Part shown: positions 1 through 11,700 of the stretch, in pieces
Layout of the letters: the number at the start of each line of letters is the position of its first letter
Position numbering within the stretch: the stretch's first letter is position 1
NCBI GenBank assembly: GCA_000827325.1
Contig: KN832873.1
Coordinates: 1,750,245-1,814,244 of the forward strand
DNA: 64,000 nt
Direction of reading: 5' to 3'
From: Oidiodendron maius Zn
Lineage: Eukaryota > Ascomycota > Leotiomycetes > Myxotrichaceae
Notes under the pieces: generated by a model
The model's input: the letters and a program-made list of their open reading frames with translations, nothing else
Databases searched by the model: none
What the model was told of the DNA's origin: nothing
Position numbers and translations under genes: made by a program

Positions 1-1843
1 ACCTCCAAATACGACGTCCTATCCAGTGTATGGCGTTGATTCTCAAGCTTCCAGTGCCATGTTATTTGACTCAAGCTCGGCTGGCACTCCGGCGACGCCT
101 GCATCGAGTCACAGTGAAGATGCTTTAAAAGACGGACACAAATCGTATCCCCCAAAGCATCTCGTACAAGCTTCTCCTGACGTACGTCGACTCTCGGTGA
201 ATTCACTCCTATCTGGGCCTCCAGGTATCTCTTATAGTGGTGACAGGGCCTATGATAGCGAAAACCAAGGCATCCGAGATTGGAGTCAGCAGCAGCATGA
301 AGAATTGGATGATGTTACTATCTACGGAATCGACAGAGGTTTCAAGGACTTGGATATTGGAAAAAATGACGACATGAATGCAATCACTGGCGTCTCACCT
401 CGAACTACGAGGGATCACCATAATCATAATTTTGATGAAGATAGCGAGTTGATGCCAATGGAGTTTGGATTTGGCATGAAAGAAAGCCCAGCGTTCAAAA
501 CTGGTGTGTACTACGACAAACCTGTTCATGTTAGCATTCCTCGAGCCCTAGAGCCTCTGCCAAGCAAGCTGTTGGAGAATCCAATGAACTTATTGGTAAG
601 TGAAACGTGTGTTTCAATGGGTTGGAGCTGATAATCTGATAGTACTTTGTAAGCCTCATATCTGCGAATCTTACTTTGGCATCCATTAACTATCTAGCAC
701 CACTTTCTCAATCATACTGCAGGGTGTCTGATTCCACATAACTGCTCTTCGAATCCATTCAGGACCATCTTACCTCAGATGGCTGTTCAAAATGATAATC
801 TTCTCAATCTACTGCTCGCTTACTCCGCATCACACAGAGCCCGCCTGCTACGACAGCCAGAGCCTGCTACACGGATCGCTCTATGGGTGCAAGATATCTT
901 TCCAAATCTGCGGCACGCTCTCGATGAGCCAAGTGAAATTATTTCTGACGCAAATCTTGCCACAGCTATAATGCTTTCTTCCTTGGAAATTATTTGCCCA
1001 CAGGCTTTTGGAGTGCCGGTGCCTTGGCAAACTCATCTTGATACTGCTCGGCAAATGATAGCGGCTAGAGGCGGACCACAGAGGATGCAGACCGCCTCCC
1101 GTAGTGACAAGGTTTCTTCCTTCCTCTGGAGCTGGTTCGCATATCTTGATGTACTAGGCAGCTTTAGCGGCGGGAGAGCTAACGCGCCTTCTACGTGGAT
1201 TTTGGACTACGAGACGGATGAGGAGAACGACTATCAGATTGATTGCATCCTCGGGTTTACTAGTCGCTGTGTGAGAATCCTATCCAAGATTGCCGAGCTC
1301 TCTAGACTCTGTGATTCCGAACGCATTGGCCCAGATCATACAATCCAAGAGGATTGGCAACCTTCAGAAGATGTTGTTGCTCGAGCAGTGAAACTCGAAT
1401 CCGACCTTGCAGCCTCGCGATTGCACCCTGCTAAGGCGTGCACACATATGCAGTCCACTGGGGAAGCTGCCTATCAATGGGACAGTCTCGAGATGGCAGC
1501 CACAAATGAGGCCTTCCACTGGGGTGGTTTAGTCCATCTCCACAGACGAGTCCTCGGGAAACCCTCTACCCACGACGATGTACAGACTGCTGTTCGTCAA
1601 ATATTTGGCGCACTATATAAAGTAAGAAGGGGTAGCGCTGCCGAGGGCTGTCTCCTCTTTCCGATGTTTACCGCCGGGTGTGGTACCAAAGATGAGAAGC
1701 AGAGGGCCGATATTCTGGAACGAATCAAAAGCGTAGAGCGTTACGGTATGACCCAGGTGCACAAAGCTCGTACCCTGATGGAGCGAGTCTGGGAGACGGG
1801 AAAGCCGTGGGAAACTCTCATGGCAGGCGAATTCTTTGGCTGA
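1..1843 (+). CDS. Fungal-specific transcription factor, 5' end outside window
   Basis: This is the C-terminal part of a fungal transcription factor with the Fungal_trans_2 (PF11951-like) regulatory domain. The reading frame is open from base 2, so the start and the expected N-terminal Zn2Cys6 DNA-binding domain lie upstream of the window. I join three exons: 1-595, a 6-nt microexon 643-648 and 698-1843. The join gives the family signature around NLLYFHHFLNHTA, followed by IPHNCSSNPFRTILPQMA and the LLAYSASHRARLL helix. The rest is helical, with the family's usual tryptophans (SSFLWSWFAYLDVLG). Introns are 47 and 49 nt with GTAAG donors. It may regulate the neighbouring ligase/P450/PKS genes, but nothing in the sequence proves that. 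The 6-nt exon is inferred from frame and homology and is the least certain point. Confidence 0.85.
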
Positions 1844-2407
1844 TGTTTGTGCCGAGGCACCGGACATACATGAATTTCCGATCCGAGCATGCACTCAGTA
1901 CTGTAGGAGATAATAACCTGGCCAGTGTCCATGTAGAGACAGCCTGAAGATGCAGGACACAGGCCAGTCGCGGAAAAAGTCGGCATGGCGAAAGTTGTAA
2001 CGAGCTGGCTTGTCGCTCAAATGGTAGGTGTCTAACGGCAACTTATCCGAAGGAAGTTCTTCCGGGTGTTGATGCGGCTGGAAAATGACAAGGGGGAGGG
2101 GATCATTCCATGCAGACCCCAGTAATAAATTAACATAGCTTTGAATGAACCAGAACGCTGGAAGAGGAGTAAGGCTAGGTTCAGCGGCTCGATGCGTGGG
2201 CACGCTATTTACAACGGGCGCATCAGGATTTATATGTTGGTATAAATTCCATTAAAAACTCACGGGGTATTCGATGCCGTCTGATAGCACATAAGATTTT
2301 CCAAAAGTCAATTATTGTGGGGGAAGCCTGGGGATCAGAACAAGCCACCATCGCTATGCATATTGGTAAATGCATATAGGCAATGTCTATACAGCAATAA
2401 TACGAAT
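1844..2407. other. Intergenic, convergent 3' ends
   Basis: This 564-nt gap lies between the 3' end of the transcription factor on the + strand and the 3' end of the CoA ligase on the - strand. I see only short frames with no family resemblance. It is AT-rich from about 2220 to 2400, as expected for paired terminators. Confidence 0.6.
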
Positions 2408-4188
2408 TTATAACTTCGCTTTCTGGCTCTTCTCCTCTGCAGCAGCATGCTCCTTCAGCAACCGTCTTAAGATCTTCCCACTCGTGCTCTTGGGTATCTG
2501 GTCAACAAACCTAACACCTCCTCTCAGCCGCTTGTGATTAGCCACTTTCGACGCCAAGAAGCTCACTATCCGCCTCTCTGTCTCCGCATCTGCCTTCACC
2601 CCCTTCTTTGGCACCACGTAGGCGCGTGGGACCTCCGTTGCCTGGTCTTTATTGTAAATACCGATAACCGCTACGTCGTCGATCTCGCTGTGCGCAGCGA
2701 GCAAGCCCTCGAGCTCTGCAGGCGGGACCTGGAAGCCCTTGTATTTGATCAGCTCTTTCACACGGTCCGTGATGTAGAAGTTTCCCTTCTCATCTTGGTA
2801 TCCCACATCTCCAGTCTTGAAATACCCGTCAGCGGTCTTAGCATTCTTAGTGCCTTCAGGATTGTTCAGATAGCCTTGAAAGACGTTGGGCCCTTTAAGC
2901 CACAGCTCGCCAACTTGGCCGGCGGGAACCTCCTTCTCCTCCGCTGACATGTACTTTGCCACTTGGTTCGGGAGAAGACGGCCAACAGAACCGATGGTCT
3001 TGTTCCAATCCTCCCACGGTTGGGTGTGTGTCGTTGGGCTTGTTTCGCTGAGGCCATATCCCTGCTTGATGGGGATCTTGAGGCGCTTGTAGACGGCATC
3101 GACGAGATCGCGGGTGAGTGGCGCAGCGCCCGAATTCATCATGCGTATGCTGGATAGGTTGTATTTGTCTATAATCGGAGACTTGCCCAGCAATAGAACG
3201 ACAGGAGGCACGACATAAGCGAATGTTATGGCGTAGTTTTGGATATGTTTGCAGAATGACTCCAGGTCAAACTTGCACATTACCACCAACTGGAGACCAG
3301 TGTATATGCTTTGGTGGATTAAGCATGTCAGGCCCTGTCTCTCAGTCAGTTATCTACACTGTCATTCGGAGGAAAGGGGTAAGGCAGTACGTAGATGTGA
3401 AAAAATGGCAAAAAAGCCAAAAGTCTATCCCCTTTTCCATCTATACCACCATCCCAGCTTAGATTTCCAGCCTCGCCAACCTTGAGCATCAGAACATTTG
3501 CAACAATGTTTTCGTGGCTCAACATAACACCCTTTGGGTGACCAGTCGTCCCTGAGCTGTATACCAAAAACGCAAGGTCTTTTTTTGGATCAATCTTGGC
3601 TCTCCTGAAACGCGATGTCCCTGACATGTTTCTAATGTTTAAGAAGTGCTTGAACCTGCCAGACTCATCCCTTTCGTCACCGATAAGAATAATCCTATCT
3701 TCTGGCAGTCCAACCTTCTTGGCTGCCTCACGTGCCGCTTTCAAAAATTCCCTTTGCGTCACTAAGCCCTTAGCTCCCGCATCCTTAAGTTGAAATGCTA
3801 GTTCGTCTGGTGTGTACCCGGGATTTGCGGGGGAGATTATTCCACCAGCCCAGTGGGTGCCCCATATGATGGCTGGTGTGTCGATGCAATTTGGCGTGTA
3901 GAGTGCGAGGACGTCGCCCTTCTGCCAGTCCCATTGTGATTTCAAGCCTTTGCCAAAGTCGGTAGCGGTGCTGCGGACCTGACCATACGTGTACGAGCGA
4001 GATGTATCTGCATCAGTATAGATCACTAATCTCTTCAGTTAGCTCCATACATCTAATTTGCAAGTCGCGGGAGCAAACGGTTACTTGCCTTTGTCATCTG
4101 GAAACGGTTTATCTTTACGCTCGAACAGAAACCCCCAGAGATCAATATTGGGGATGTCTAGCTTGGGAAACGTCGATTCGGTAGGCAT
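2408..4188 (-). CDS. 4-coumarate-CoA-ligase-like acyl-CoA synthetase (peroxisomal)
   Basis: This ANL-superfamily ligase activates a carboxylic acid via an acyl-adenylate and transfers it to CoA. Spliced exons are 4188-4089, 4025-3391 and 3334-2408, giving 553 residues, the usual length of the family. The P-loop YSSGTTGHPKGVMLSHEN, the A5 motif GYGLSETSPTTH, the A7-A8 stretch with GYFKTGDVGY and DRVKELIKYKGFQVPPAELE, and the C-terminal PKSTSGKILRR with the adenylation lysine are all present. The protein ends in AKL, a functional variant of the PTS1 peroxisomal signal. Intron 1 (4026-4088) begins with GC, not GT (AG|GCAAGT); intron 2 (3335-3390) is GT-AG. A TATATATA stretch lies about 100 bp upstream of the ATG. 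The substrate cannot be read from the sequence; arylpropenoate, phenylacetate and medium or long acyl chains are all possible. It shares orientation with the P450 upstream. Confidence 0.93.
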
Positions 4189-4755
4189 CTTGAGAGAGGA
4201 GGATAATGAGATGGTAGTGAGGAGTGCGAGCTGTCGAAAATGAGAGATAATAGCACCCGCATATATTGTTGCAGGCGATCCCCAGCAGTGGTATATATAT
4301 TGGGGATTAGGGATATATAGGAGAGCTCCACAGTCTTGGTATTCCGCCTCTCAAAGGTGGCGGTTGCGGGTGTGGTATTTTCCCCCACCTCCAATATGGG
4401 AGGGCGAAATCCTCCGACACTCCGAGTACCGAGGCATAATCAGCAGACTGGCTGCAACAGGCTGGTAAGCATAAACAGATTGCGCAGGGGCTAAGCGAGG
4501 ACTGAAAAGGGGCACGTCATTGGTGTTGGTCGCGTGAGGCAATTCTAAGGGATGTTAAAAGTGACCTTTTATATCTGAAACTGAATGATTTTACGTTGAG
4601 CTTAGGAGGGCTTATTTATCTGTTGATCGTTTTTGCATTGGTGTTGGTTAGTTGCATTGATGCGGCTCAAGAGCCTGCCCTGATGACGCAATAAACGAAG
4701 GTGGAAAACGAGGCAGTATTCTAGTGTTTAACTACAAACGATGCTACCAGACAGT
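4189..4755. promoter_or_regulatory. Intergenic region between CoA ligase and P450
   Basis: This 567-nt region holds the ligase promoter on the - strand and the 3' flank of the P450. A TATATATA run near 4292-4300 is a plausible core promoter. Nothing else is recognisable. Confidence 0.45.
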
Positions 4756-6589
4756 CTATGTATTTAGTGTCGCGAACTTCTCCTCCTCCCACTCTCTCTT
4801 TACTTCCTCGTCCCACATATCTACAACCATGCGCTTCTTTTTCTCACTCCTCACCGTCATTTCGAGTGGGAACCAGTCAGGCTTCGCGATCAACAAGCTG
4901 CTATACTCGAGATCCTTTACTTCCATTTCGTTCCCATCTTCCCCGATCTTCTTCTTGAAATCAAATGCCCAAGCTAGGGCACCAGAAACCAAGAACAGTT
5001 CGTGATTGACTATGTCCACACCCATGCAGACCCGACGCCCATAGCCAAACTGCGAATGTCCCTCAAGACGGGGGTACGTAGTTAGTGGCTCGCGGTATGT
5101 GGGGAAGTTGGGAGATAGCCAACGATCAGGAAGGAAGCTATCGCCATCGGGATAAACTGATGGCTCCCGCGTTATTCCCCTGAAGAACAATTAGCTAGCT
5201 GAGCTGCGGCCAGAATTGGCAACCGGTGCCCGACGGCACGTTCAAGATGCCAGGTACGGTATGTGATTGCTTACCATTCCATCGCATGTATGGTAGAACC
5301 AGCAGGGATGAAATATCCCTTATACACAAAGTCTTTGGTCGAGGCGTGGGGGATGCCTAATCCAATGTTAGCATAAATCACTTATATTAGTGATGTGAGA
5401 GGACAAGCCTGTTGGAACTGGTGGTCTCCATCGCACAACCTCCTTAACTACGGCTCTCAATATAGGCAAGTTTGCCATATCTTTCATCTCGGGCAATCGA
5501 TCTCCGCATACTGTATCGATCTCATCCTGGAGTTTCTTTAGCCAAGTCGGGAATAGTACCATCGCTAAGACAAAGCTCATCATCGGGCTAGCAATAGTCA
5601 ATGCACCGGCAATGGCCATCATTCCAACTTGGTATGCGCCTTCAAGGTCATCTATCTTGGACTTCTGCTGGGCCTCGAAAACCATGCGCATGTATGAGGG
5701 CTTGGCTGTACCAGCAAGCCACTCCCTGCGAACCTTCTCCATCTGGGCAAGGAAGAAGTCCTGCTCTTCTTTATAACGCCGCTTTTCATATTGTTTCCAG
5801 GGCGAGATAATCTCAGGCAATGCGGCCAACGGTGAAATGACATTGGGTAAAGCACCAGATGGAGAAATGACTCGGAGAAGGGCCATTGTAACGCGCTGTA
5901 GGGTAGGCGCAGATTCTGGAGAACCCCATGCAAGACGGCATATGTTTCTGCTAGAATGGTCCTCTAGCAAATTCCGATACGAGGCTGGCGAGGACAGGAG
6001 ATTGAACAACAGTCGCTTGGTTTCTACGACAGGGTAGTGAAATTGGTCGTTGCGTGCTCCTCCAGTCATCAGGTGAGTCCCAAATTTACGCTGGCGTATC
6101 CATATTTCTAAACCGATATCTTAGTTACATTATAGATTGCTATGAGGCTCTCCGTACACATACCATTCTCTCCTAAGAGAGGCAGATACTCCCCACCCGT
6201 CTTATTAATCGGAAGGTTATCAATTAGCGGCCGATCAGAGAAAATGGAGCCTTGCTTGGCAAGTATATCTTTTGCAATCTCATCTGACGATATCCAGACA
6301 TGCGTCGTACCAAACAGGTCATGCTTGTAGATAGGACCGAATTCCTTTGACCATTTATAAAAGTGCAGCCAAGTTCTTTCGGGGGGCACATCATGAGCAC
6401 GGCCGATGACAGGAATATCTGTAGTATGTGAGAAGAAGGAAACTGAATGATAGACTCTCACGTCTTACTCCAAGGCCCTGGCAGTCTTCGAGCACCTTCT
6501 GGCATACGACGATAGGGATCCTTCCACCATCTGTACACAGCGAAGGTGCATAAAATTGCACCGACTAGAAGGAGGTACAAGGCACTCAT
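4756..6589 (-). CDS. Cytochrome P450 monooxygenase
   Basis: This is a membrane-anchored microsomal P450 of 526 residues. Exons are 6589-6469, 6418-6164, 6107-5409, 5356-5275 and 5179-4756. The N-terminus carries one hydrophobic anchor (ALYLLLVGAILCTFAVY) followed by the proline-rich hinge LPGPWNIPVIG. The ExxR helix is KEVVRWRP and the heme-binding loop is FGYGRRVCMG, with the ligand Cys at about residue 437. The I-helix reads AGALTIASP: the oxygen-groove Thr is kept but the usual acidic neighbour is Leu. Intron 3 (5357-5408) begins with GC, yet has a clean CTAAC branch point and preserves the frame. Its closeness to the PKS makes it a candidate tailoring enzyme. It is also head-to-tail with the CoA ligase, so the two may instead form a small degradative pair. 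Confidence 0.93.
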
Positions 6590-8705
6590 AACTGCATGTG
6601 GTGGTATCGCTGGCACTTAGAGCGGACAGATAAATACCAGTCAGTTTTATTAACCTTGGAACTGCAAAGGGATTATAATCTATGGAGGGGAGGGAGAAAA
6701 ATGTCTGGAGATAAAGTGGCTGTATGAGGGGTGGGCAGAGAAGAGTCGGTGACAAATCCGTTGCTGACGTGCCTACTACCGTGGCCGGGAGATGCAGCAG
6801 GAATCAATATTGAAAATTTCCAAGGTGGTGGGTGAGGGGTGGCACGGCATCAAGCACACTGTGGAAAGGCATCCAGGCCCTATTCGATTCTCGTTATCCC
6901 CAGAGCCACCCGTTCACCTATGGTCCCGCTTGTCGCTCATTGTGACGAAGACGATACCCTGCATGGTGTTTGCTTCGAGGGTGAATGTCACCTACCCTCA
7001 GCCTGCCAACCCATGTCCGACGCTGGCCAGATGCTCGTCACCGCTCTGGCTGGCAGCCCGCTCTCTGCAAAAACAAGAATTGGTGGTTGAGACAACTAGA
7101 CGGATTCGGAATAGATGTGAGAGATAACCGACATCCTGCTAGAACGCAGGAAAGGAGGAGTAGCGCTTGCACTCGCCCTCCCGCACTCTCTCCATGGCCA
7201 TCACGCCTCGTGTCACGTAGCGCTGCCGCTGATACTGTGGCCACCGAATACAGACATCTCGCCCAGCACGGACAGCGTATATTGACGGATCCGCGGAGTC
7301 CGACATGAAGCTATTCACGACTATTGGGCCAGTCGTGGCAGATGCGTGACCCAGATCGCAGTACGGACGTCCGTTTTGTTCAGCCTCGCCAGAATACGAT
7401 GGTCGGTTGCGAATCGGGACTAGCTCCCTCCCAGATGCTACCAAGCCAATTTCGACGACGTCGTAGGAAGTTCATTTTCGCTCCGCAACCAGAGCACTCT
7501 CCAACAAGTGTTGGTATCCGTCGAGAGATACGACGAACCGGACATCCCGAAGCTCCTATGCCCCTGCGATATTCCCGTGGTTCTAATCCCCGCCCCTTGG
7601 CACCCGGCGAAGGACATAGGCGTGCTCACGGCTCCGTGTAGTGGCCCGGTGGTGGGTTTATCGTGCCATCGCGCGCTCCGCTGCGCCGTGACCGGGCACG
7701 CTATCTGCCTTCTTCGGAAGTGCAAAAGTGACAATAACTCGTGCTAGATCCTGGTACGGCTTTGGGTACAGTATCGTCCAAGCGACTGTATCGTCCAAGC
7801 GCTGTTGCGGCTGTTGCAAGAAGTCTTGCGGCCTGCCTTGCGTCACAGGTGCCTAGCTCCCGTCTTCTCTCCAGGTCCGCCCTGCTCGGAGGGCGAGGGC
7901 CCCATCTGGTGACCGGAGCTCGTATCTGCTGCGCTTCCATTGATGGTTGGTCTCTATTCTTCAGCGATGTACATAGTCCATCCTTTCTAGAAGCCTTTTG
8001 GAATGGACATGCCACCCGCTAGCAGAGGTACCTGTTTATTTTTGGCCCACTATATGCCGTGCCAATCTTTACGATAACGTCAAAAAACCATAACTATTAT
8101 CATAGCATTTAGTTTATGCGGTATGCTACTAAATTATAAGACACACCGCGCAAAGCCTGGATTGACAGAATTGCTCTCTACGCTCCTGGCTTGACAATCC
8201 ATATGAGGGGCGTTTGATTGCGGGACTACCCAAACATCTAGGTGCAGATTTAGTTAGCATTAGCCATGATAAGCACACCGTCTATTGCCGGAGGAGGTAA
8301 CCATACCTCTCGGACAGCCACCCCACCTCGGGCTGCATAGGGAAAGGACTTCCCAACCCCCAGGAAAGAGCTGCATGACCTGTTGTACCGCTGGCCCTGC
8401 AGAACATCGCAAAGTTCGGAGTTTGCAGCCTACATTGACCGCAGCATGTCATTATGGGTCGGATGTCAGGCCACCTCCCACTCCAGCTGTGTCCGACCCC
8501 TCCTGGTTGGTTACTCACAAATCCAACTGTCCAAGGGGTTGGAAAGTTTCCGCTACCGTCATCAGTGGTTTGACCGTAGCTACATTTGTCACATTTGGCC
8601 ATTACATGGTAAGATGCTCTTCCAAGACTGCTTATCTTATGTCCTGTTATAAGTCTATCGAGCCCGGTCATTCTTTTTCCGCTGTCCTCGAGCCAGTCTG
8701 CAACG
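6590..8705. promoter_or_regulatory. 2.1 kb divergent region between P450 and PKS
   Basis: This region separates two divergently transcribed genes and should hold both promoters. No intact gene is seen. On the - strand around 7660-7230 the translated sequence recalls the C-terminal half of a pyridine-nucleotide/FAD oxidoreductase (see the pseudogene entry). A TTATAAG motif near 8647 lies about 55 nt before the PKS start and could be a core promoter element. Confidence 0.5.
7230..7660 (-). pseudogene. Possible decayed FAD/NAD(P) oxidoreductase fragment
   Basis: Read on the - strand, one frame gives DVVEIGLVASGREL and, further on, GPIVVNSFMSDSADPSIYAV. These resemble two consecutive motifs of the AIF/ferredoxin-reductase-like pyr_redox family: the strand before the PNTEL-type loop, and the V-x-TSxPxIYAxGD FAD motif. 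The second motif is broken by a few extra bases where GD is expected, and in-frame stops occur on both sides. This suggests a relic rather than a live gene. The similarity is short and judged by eye, so chance resemblance is quite possible. Confidence 0.2.
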
Positions 8706-11700
8706 ATGGCTGATCAAATGGCATTTCTTCTCTTTGGAGACCAATCATTGATCATCCGTGATTGCTTAGCTGACTTCTTTGCGGGAGCAAATCACAGCAT
8801 ACTGTGCAAGTCGTTCTTGGAGCAGTCAGTCTCTGCCCTTCAACGAGAAATAGACACCTGCTCGAAGGCTCATCGCCTAAGGATACCTGCTTTCGCATCA
8901 ATCCAGGAATTAAATGATCGGTATCATGCTGGGCCGGAGAGGTATGCGGCTCTGGATAGTGCGTTGTTATGCCTAGCGCAATTAGCACTTTATTTCAAGT
9001 AAATCCCTACGAGTTCCACACTAAGAGAGACTTCAGCTAATATTGTGATGCCAGGCGCGAGGAGACTTCGTACGATGGCACGCTTCATCCTGGGGATACG
9101 TATCTTGTGGGTTTGTGCACAGGCATTTTTGCGGCAACCGCAATTACCAGTGCACCCACACTCTCCGCGTTAGTGCCAATTGCTGTTGAGATGGTCCTGG
9201 TGGCATTTCGAGCTGGGCTCTACATCTCAAAGATCGCGGATATCCTGGAAAATAGGACCGACGAATCTGAGAGTTGGACTTACCTTGTCCTGGAGACTGA
9301 CGAAGCCAAAGCGAGAGAGATTCTGGAAGACTTCCATACATCTAATGTATTGCACGGACCTCCCGACCTCCCGAGTTCTTCTAGTACTAACATGAGAATA
9401 GGGATATTCGGACCTACCGGCTATGCAAGTGTACATAAGTGCAGTCACTTTGACGAGCACTTCCATAAGTGGGCCACCTTCCACTCTGAGACGTCTTCTA
9501 CAGGAGGAGAGATTTAAGAAAACGCCTGTACCGCTTCCGATTTATGGCCCCTACCACGCAGCACATCTTCACTCCGGCGTAGACCTCGAAGAGGTTCTTG
9601 GCCTTAAATCTTCATCTCTGTCTGAGAAACTCAGCAGCATGACTCCGAAGTTCCCAGTCATATCTAGCGGGGTGGATTGCAATATGCATCAAAATTGCAG
9701 AGAATTATTATTGTCGGCAGTGCGAGAACTTTTCACCAGGCCATTCCATTTTGATAAGGTCGTGAATGACTGCGTTGCCAATTCCCAAAACTGCAAGGGG
9801 CCCAGGTGCCAGATCATGCCATTTGGGCCCACACAGGCGGCCGAGAGTATGGCAAATGCGCTCGATTCTCGAAAAGAACTTGAGGTTATTCTCCACCCGT
9901 GCCTATCCAAGAGTAGCGAAATGAATGTTGGTTCCGAACGATCTTCCGGTCGCGAGAAATTGGCTATAGTTGGCATGGCCGGGAGGTTTCCTGATGCTGC
10001 GAGCCACGAGAAGTTGTGGGAACTCCTCGAAAGGGGGCTCGCCGTCCATAGAGAAGTGCCTTCGGATCGCTTTGATGTCAAGACACATGTTGATCCATCA
10101 GGGAAGGCAAGGAACACCAGCCACACGCCCTTCGGTTGTTGGATCGAGAATCCAGGTCTATTTGACCCGAGGTTCTTCAACATGTCACCAAGAGAGGCAT
10201 TTCAAACTGATCCGATGCAGAGACTGGCCTTAGCAACTGCGTATGAAGCCCTTGAAATGTCCGGATATGTTCCTAATCGGACGCTGTCAACAAGACTGGA
10301 CCGTATTGGCACCTTCTACGGACAAACTAGTGACGATTGGCGGGAGATTAATGCTGCTCAACAGGTGGACACATACTTCATCACTGGAGGTGTGAGAGCT
10401 TTTGGACCCGGCCGTATCAACTATCATTTCGGCTTCAGCGGGCCGTCATTTAATATTGACACCGCATGTTCCTCAAGTGCCGCTGCTCTTCAATTAGCTT
10501 GTACCTCTCTGTGGGCCGGAGATTGTGATACAGCCGTGGTTGGTGGCCTTTCTTGCATGACAAATTCTGATATTTTTGCCGGCTTGAGTCGAGGGCAGTT
10601 CCTTTCGAAGAAAGGTCCTTGTGCGACATTTGATAATGATGCAGATGGATACTGCCGGGCAGATGGCTGTGCAACAGTTATTATCAAAAAGCTCTCGGAA
10701 GCTATTGCCGACAAAGATAATGTTCTTGGCGTCATACTAGGCACTGCAACTAACCATTCTGCGGATGCAATTTCAATTACCCACCCCCATGGCCCAACAC
10801 AGGAGATCCTCTACAAGAGCATTCTCAATCAAGCCCAGGTTGACCCAGTCGACATCGATTATGTAGAAATGCACGGAACTGGTACCCAAGCTGGAGATGG
10901 AACCGAGATGCGCTCGGTTACAAATGTCTTTGCCCCAGCCGAACCAACCCGAAGGAGAACTGCTGAGCAACCTCTATATTTAGGTGCGGTGAAGGCTAAT
11001 GTTGGGCACGGGGAGGCTGCATCAGGGGTAACGGCACTTATAAAGTGCCTCCTGATGATGCAGAAAAATGCCATCCCACCTCACGTCGGCATCAAGAATA
11101 TCATCAATCAGACCTTTCCGAAGGACCTGAGTGAAAGAAATGTCCATATTGCCTTCCACAAAACTCCATTCCGAAGCAGGAACGGGCGCAGCCGTCGAAT
11201 TTACGTCAGCAATTTCAGTGCTGCAGGTGGCAATACTGGACTGTTATTGGAAGATGGCCCCTCATTCACACCTTCATACGTTGATCCTCGCTCGTATCAT
11301 ATGGTTGCAGTTACTGCAAAGTCAAAATCAGCATTGCTAAGGAATATTGAAAACCTTGTTGATTATCTAGAGCAGAATCCTGACACATCAGCTGCAGATT
11401 TAGCATATACCACTACCGCGCGACGCATCCAGCACAACTGGCGAGTTTCAGTAACTGGATGTGATATTAACCAGATTCGGGGTCAGCTCGAGTCAAAACT
11501 GCGTGGCGATAGTTTGGTTCCAGTTCTATCAGTTGCGCCGAAGATTGTCTTCCTCTTTACTGGTCAAGGGTCACATTATGCAGCTCTTGGCAAAGACTTG
11601 TATGAGAACTCAGCCATGTTCAAAAATAGCCTTCAAGAGTACGAAAAGATTGCCATAGTCCATGGCTTCAGTAGCTTTATGTCTATAGTTGATGGCAGTG

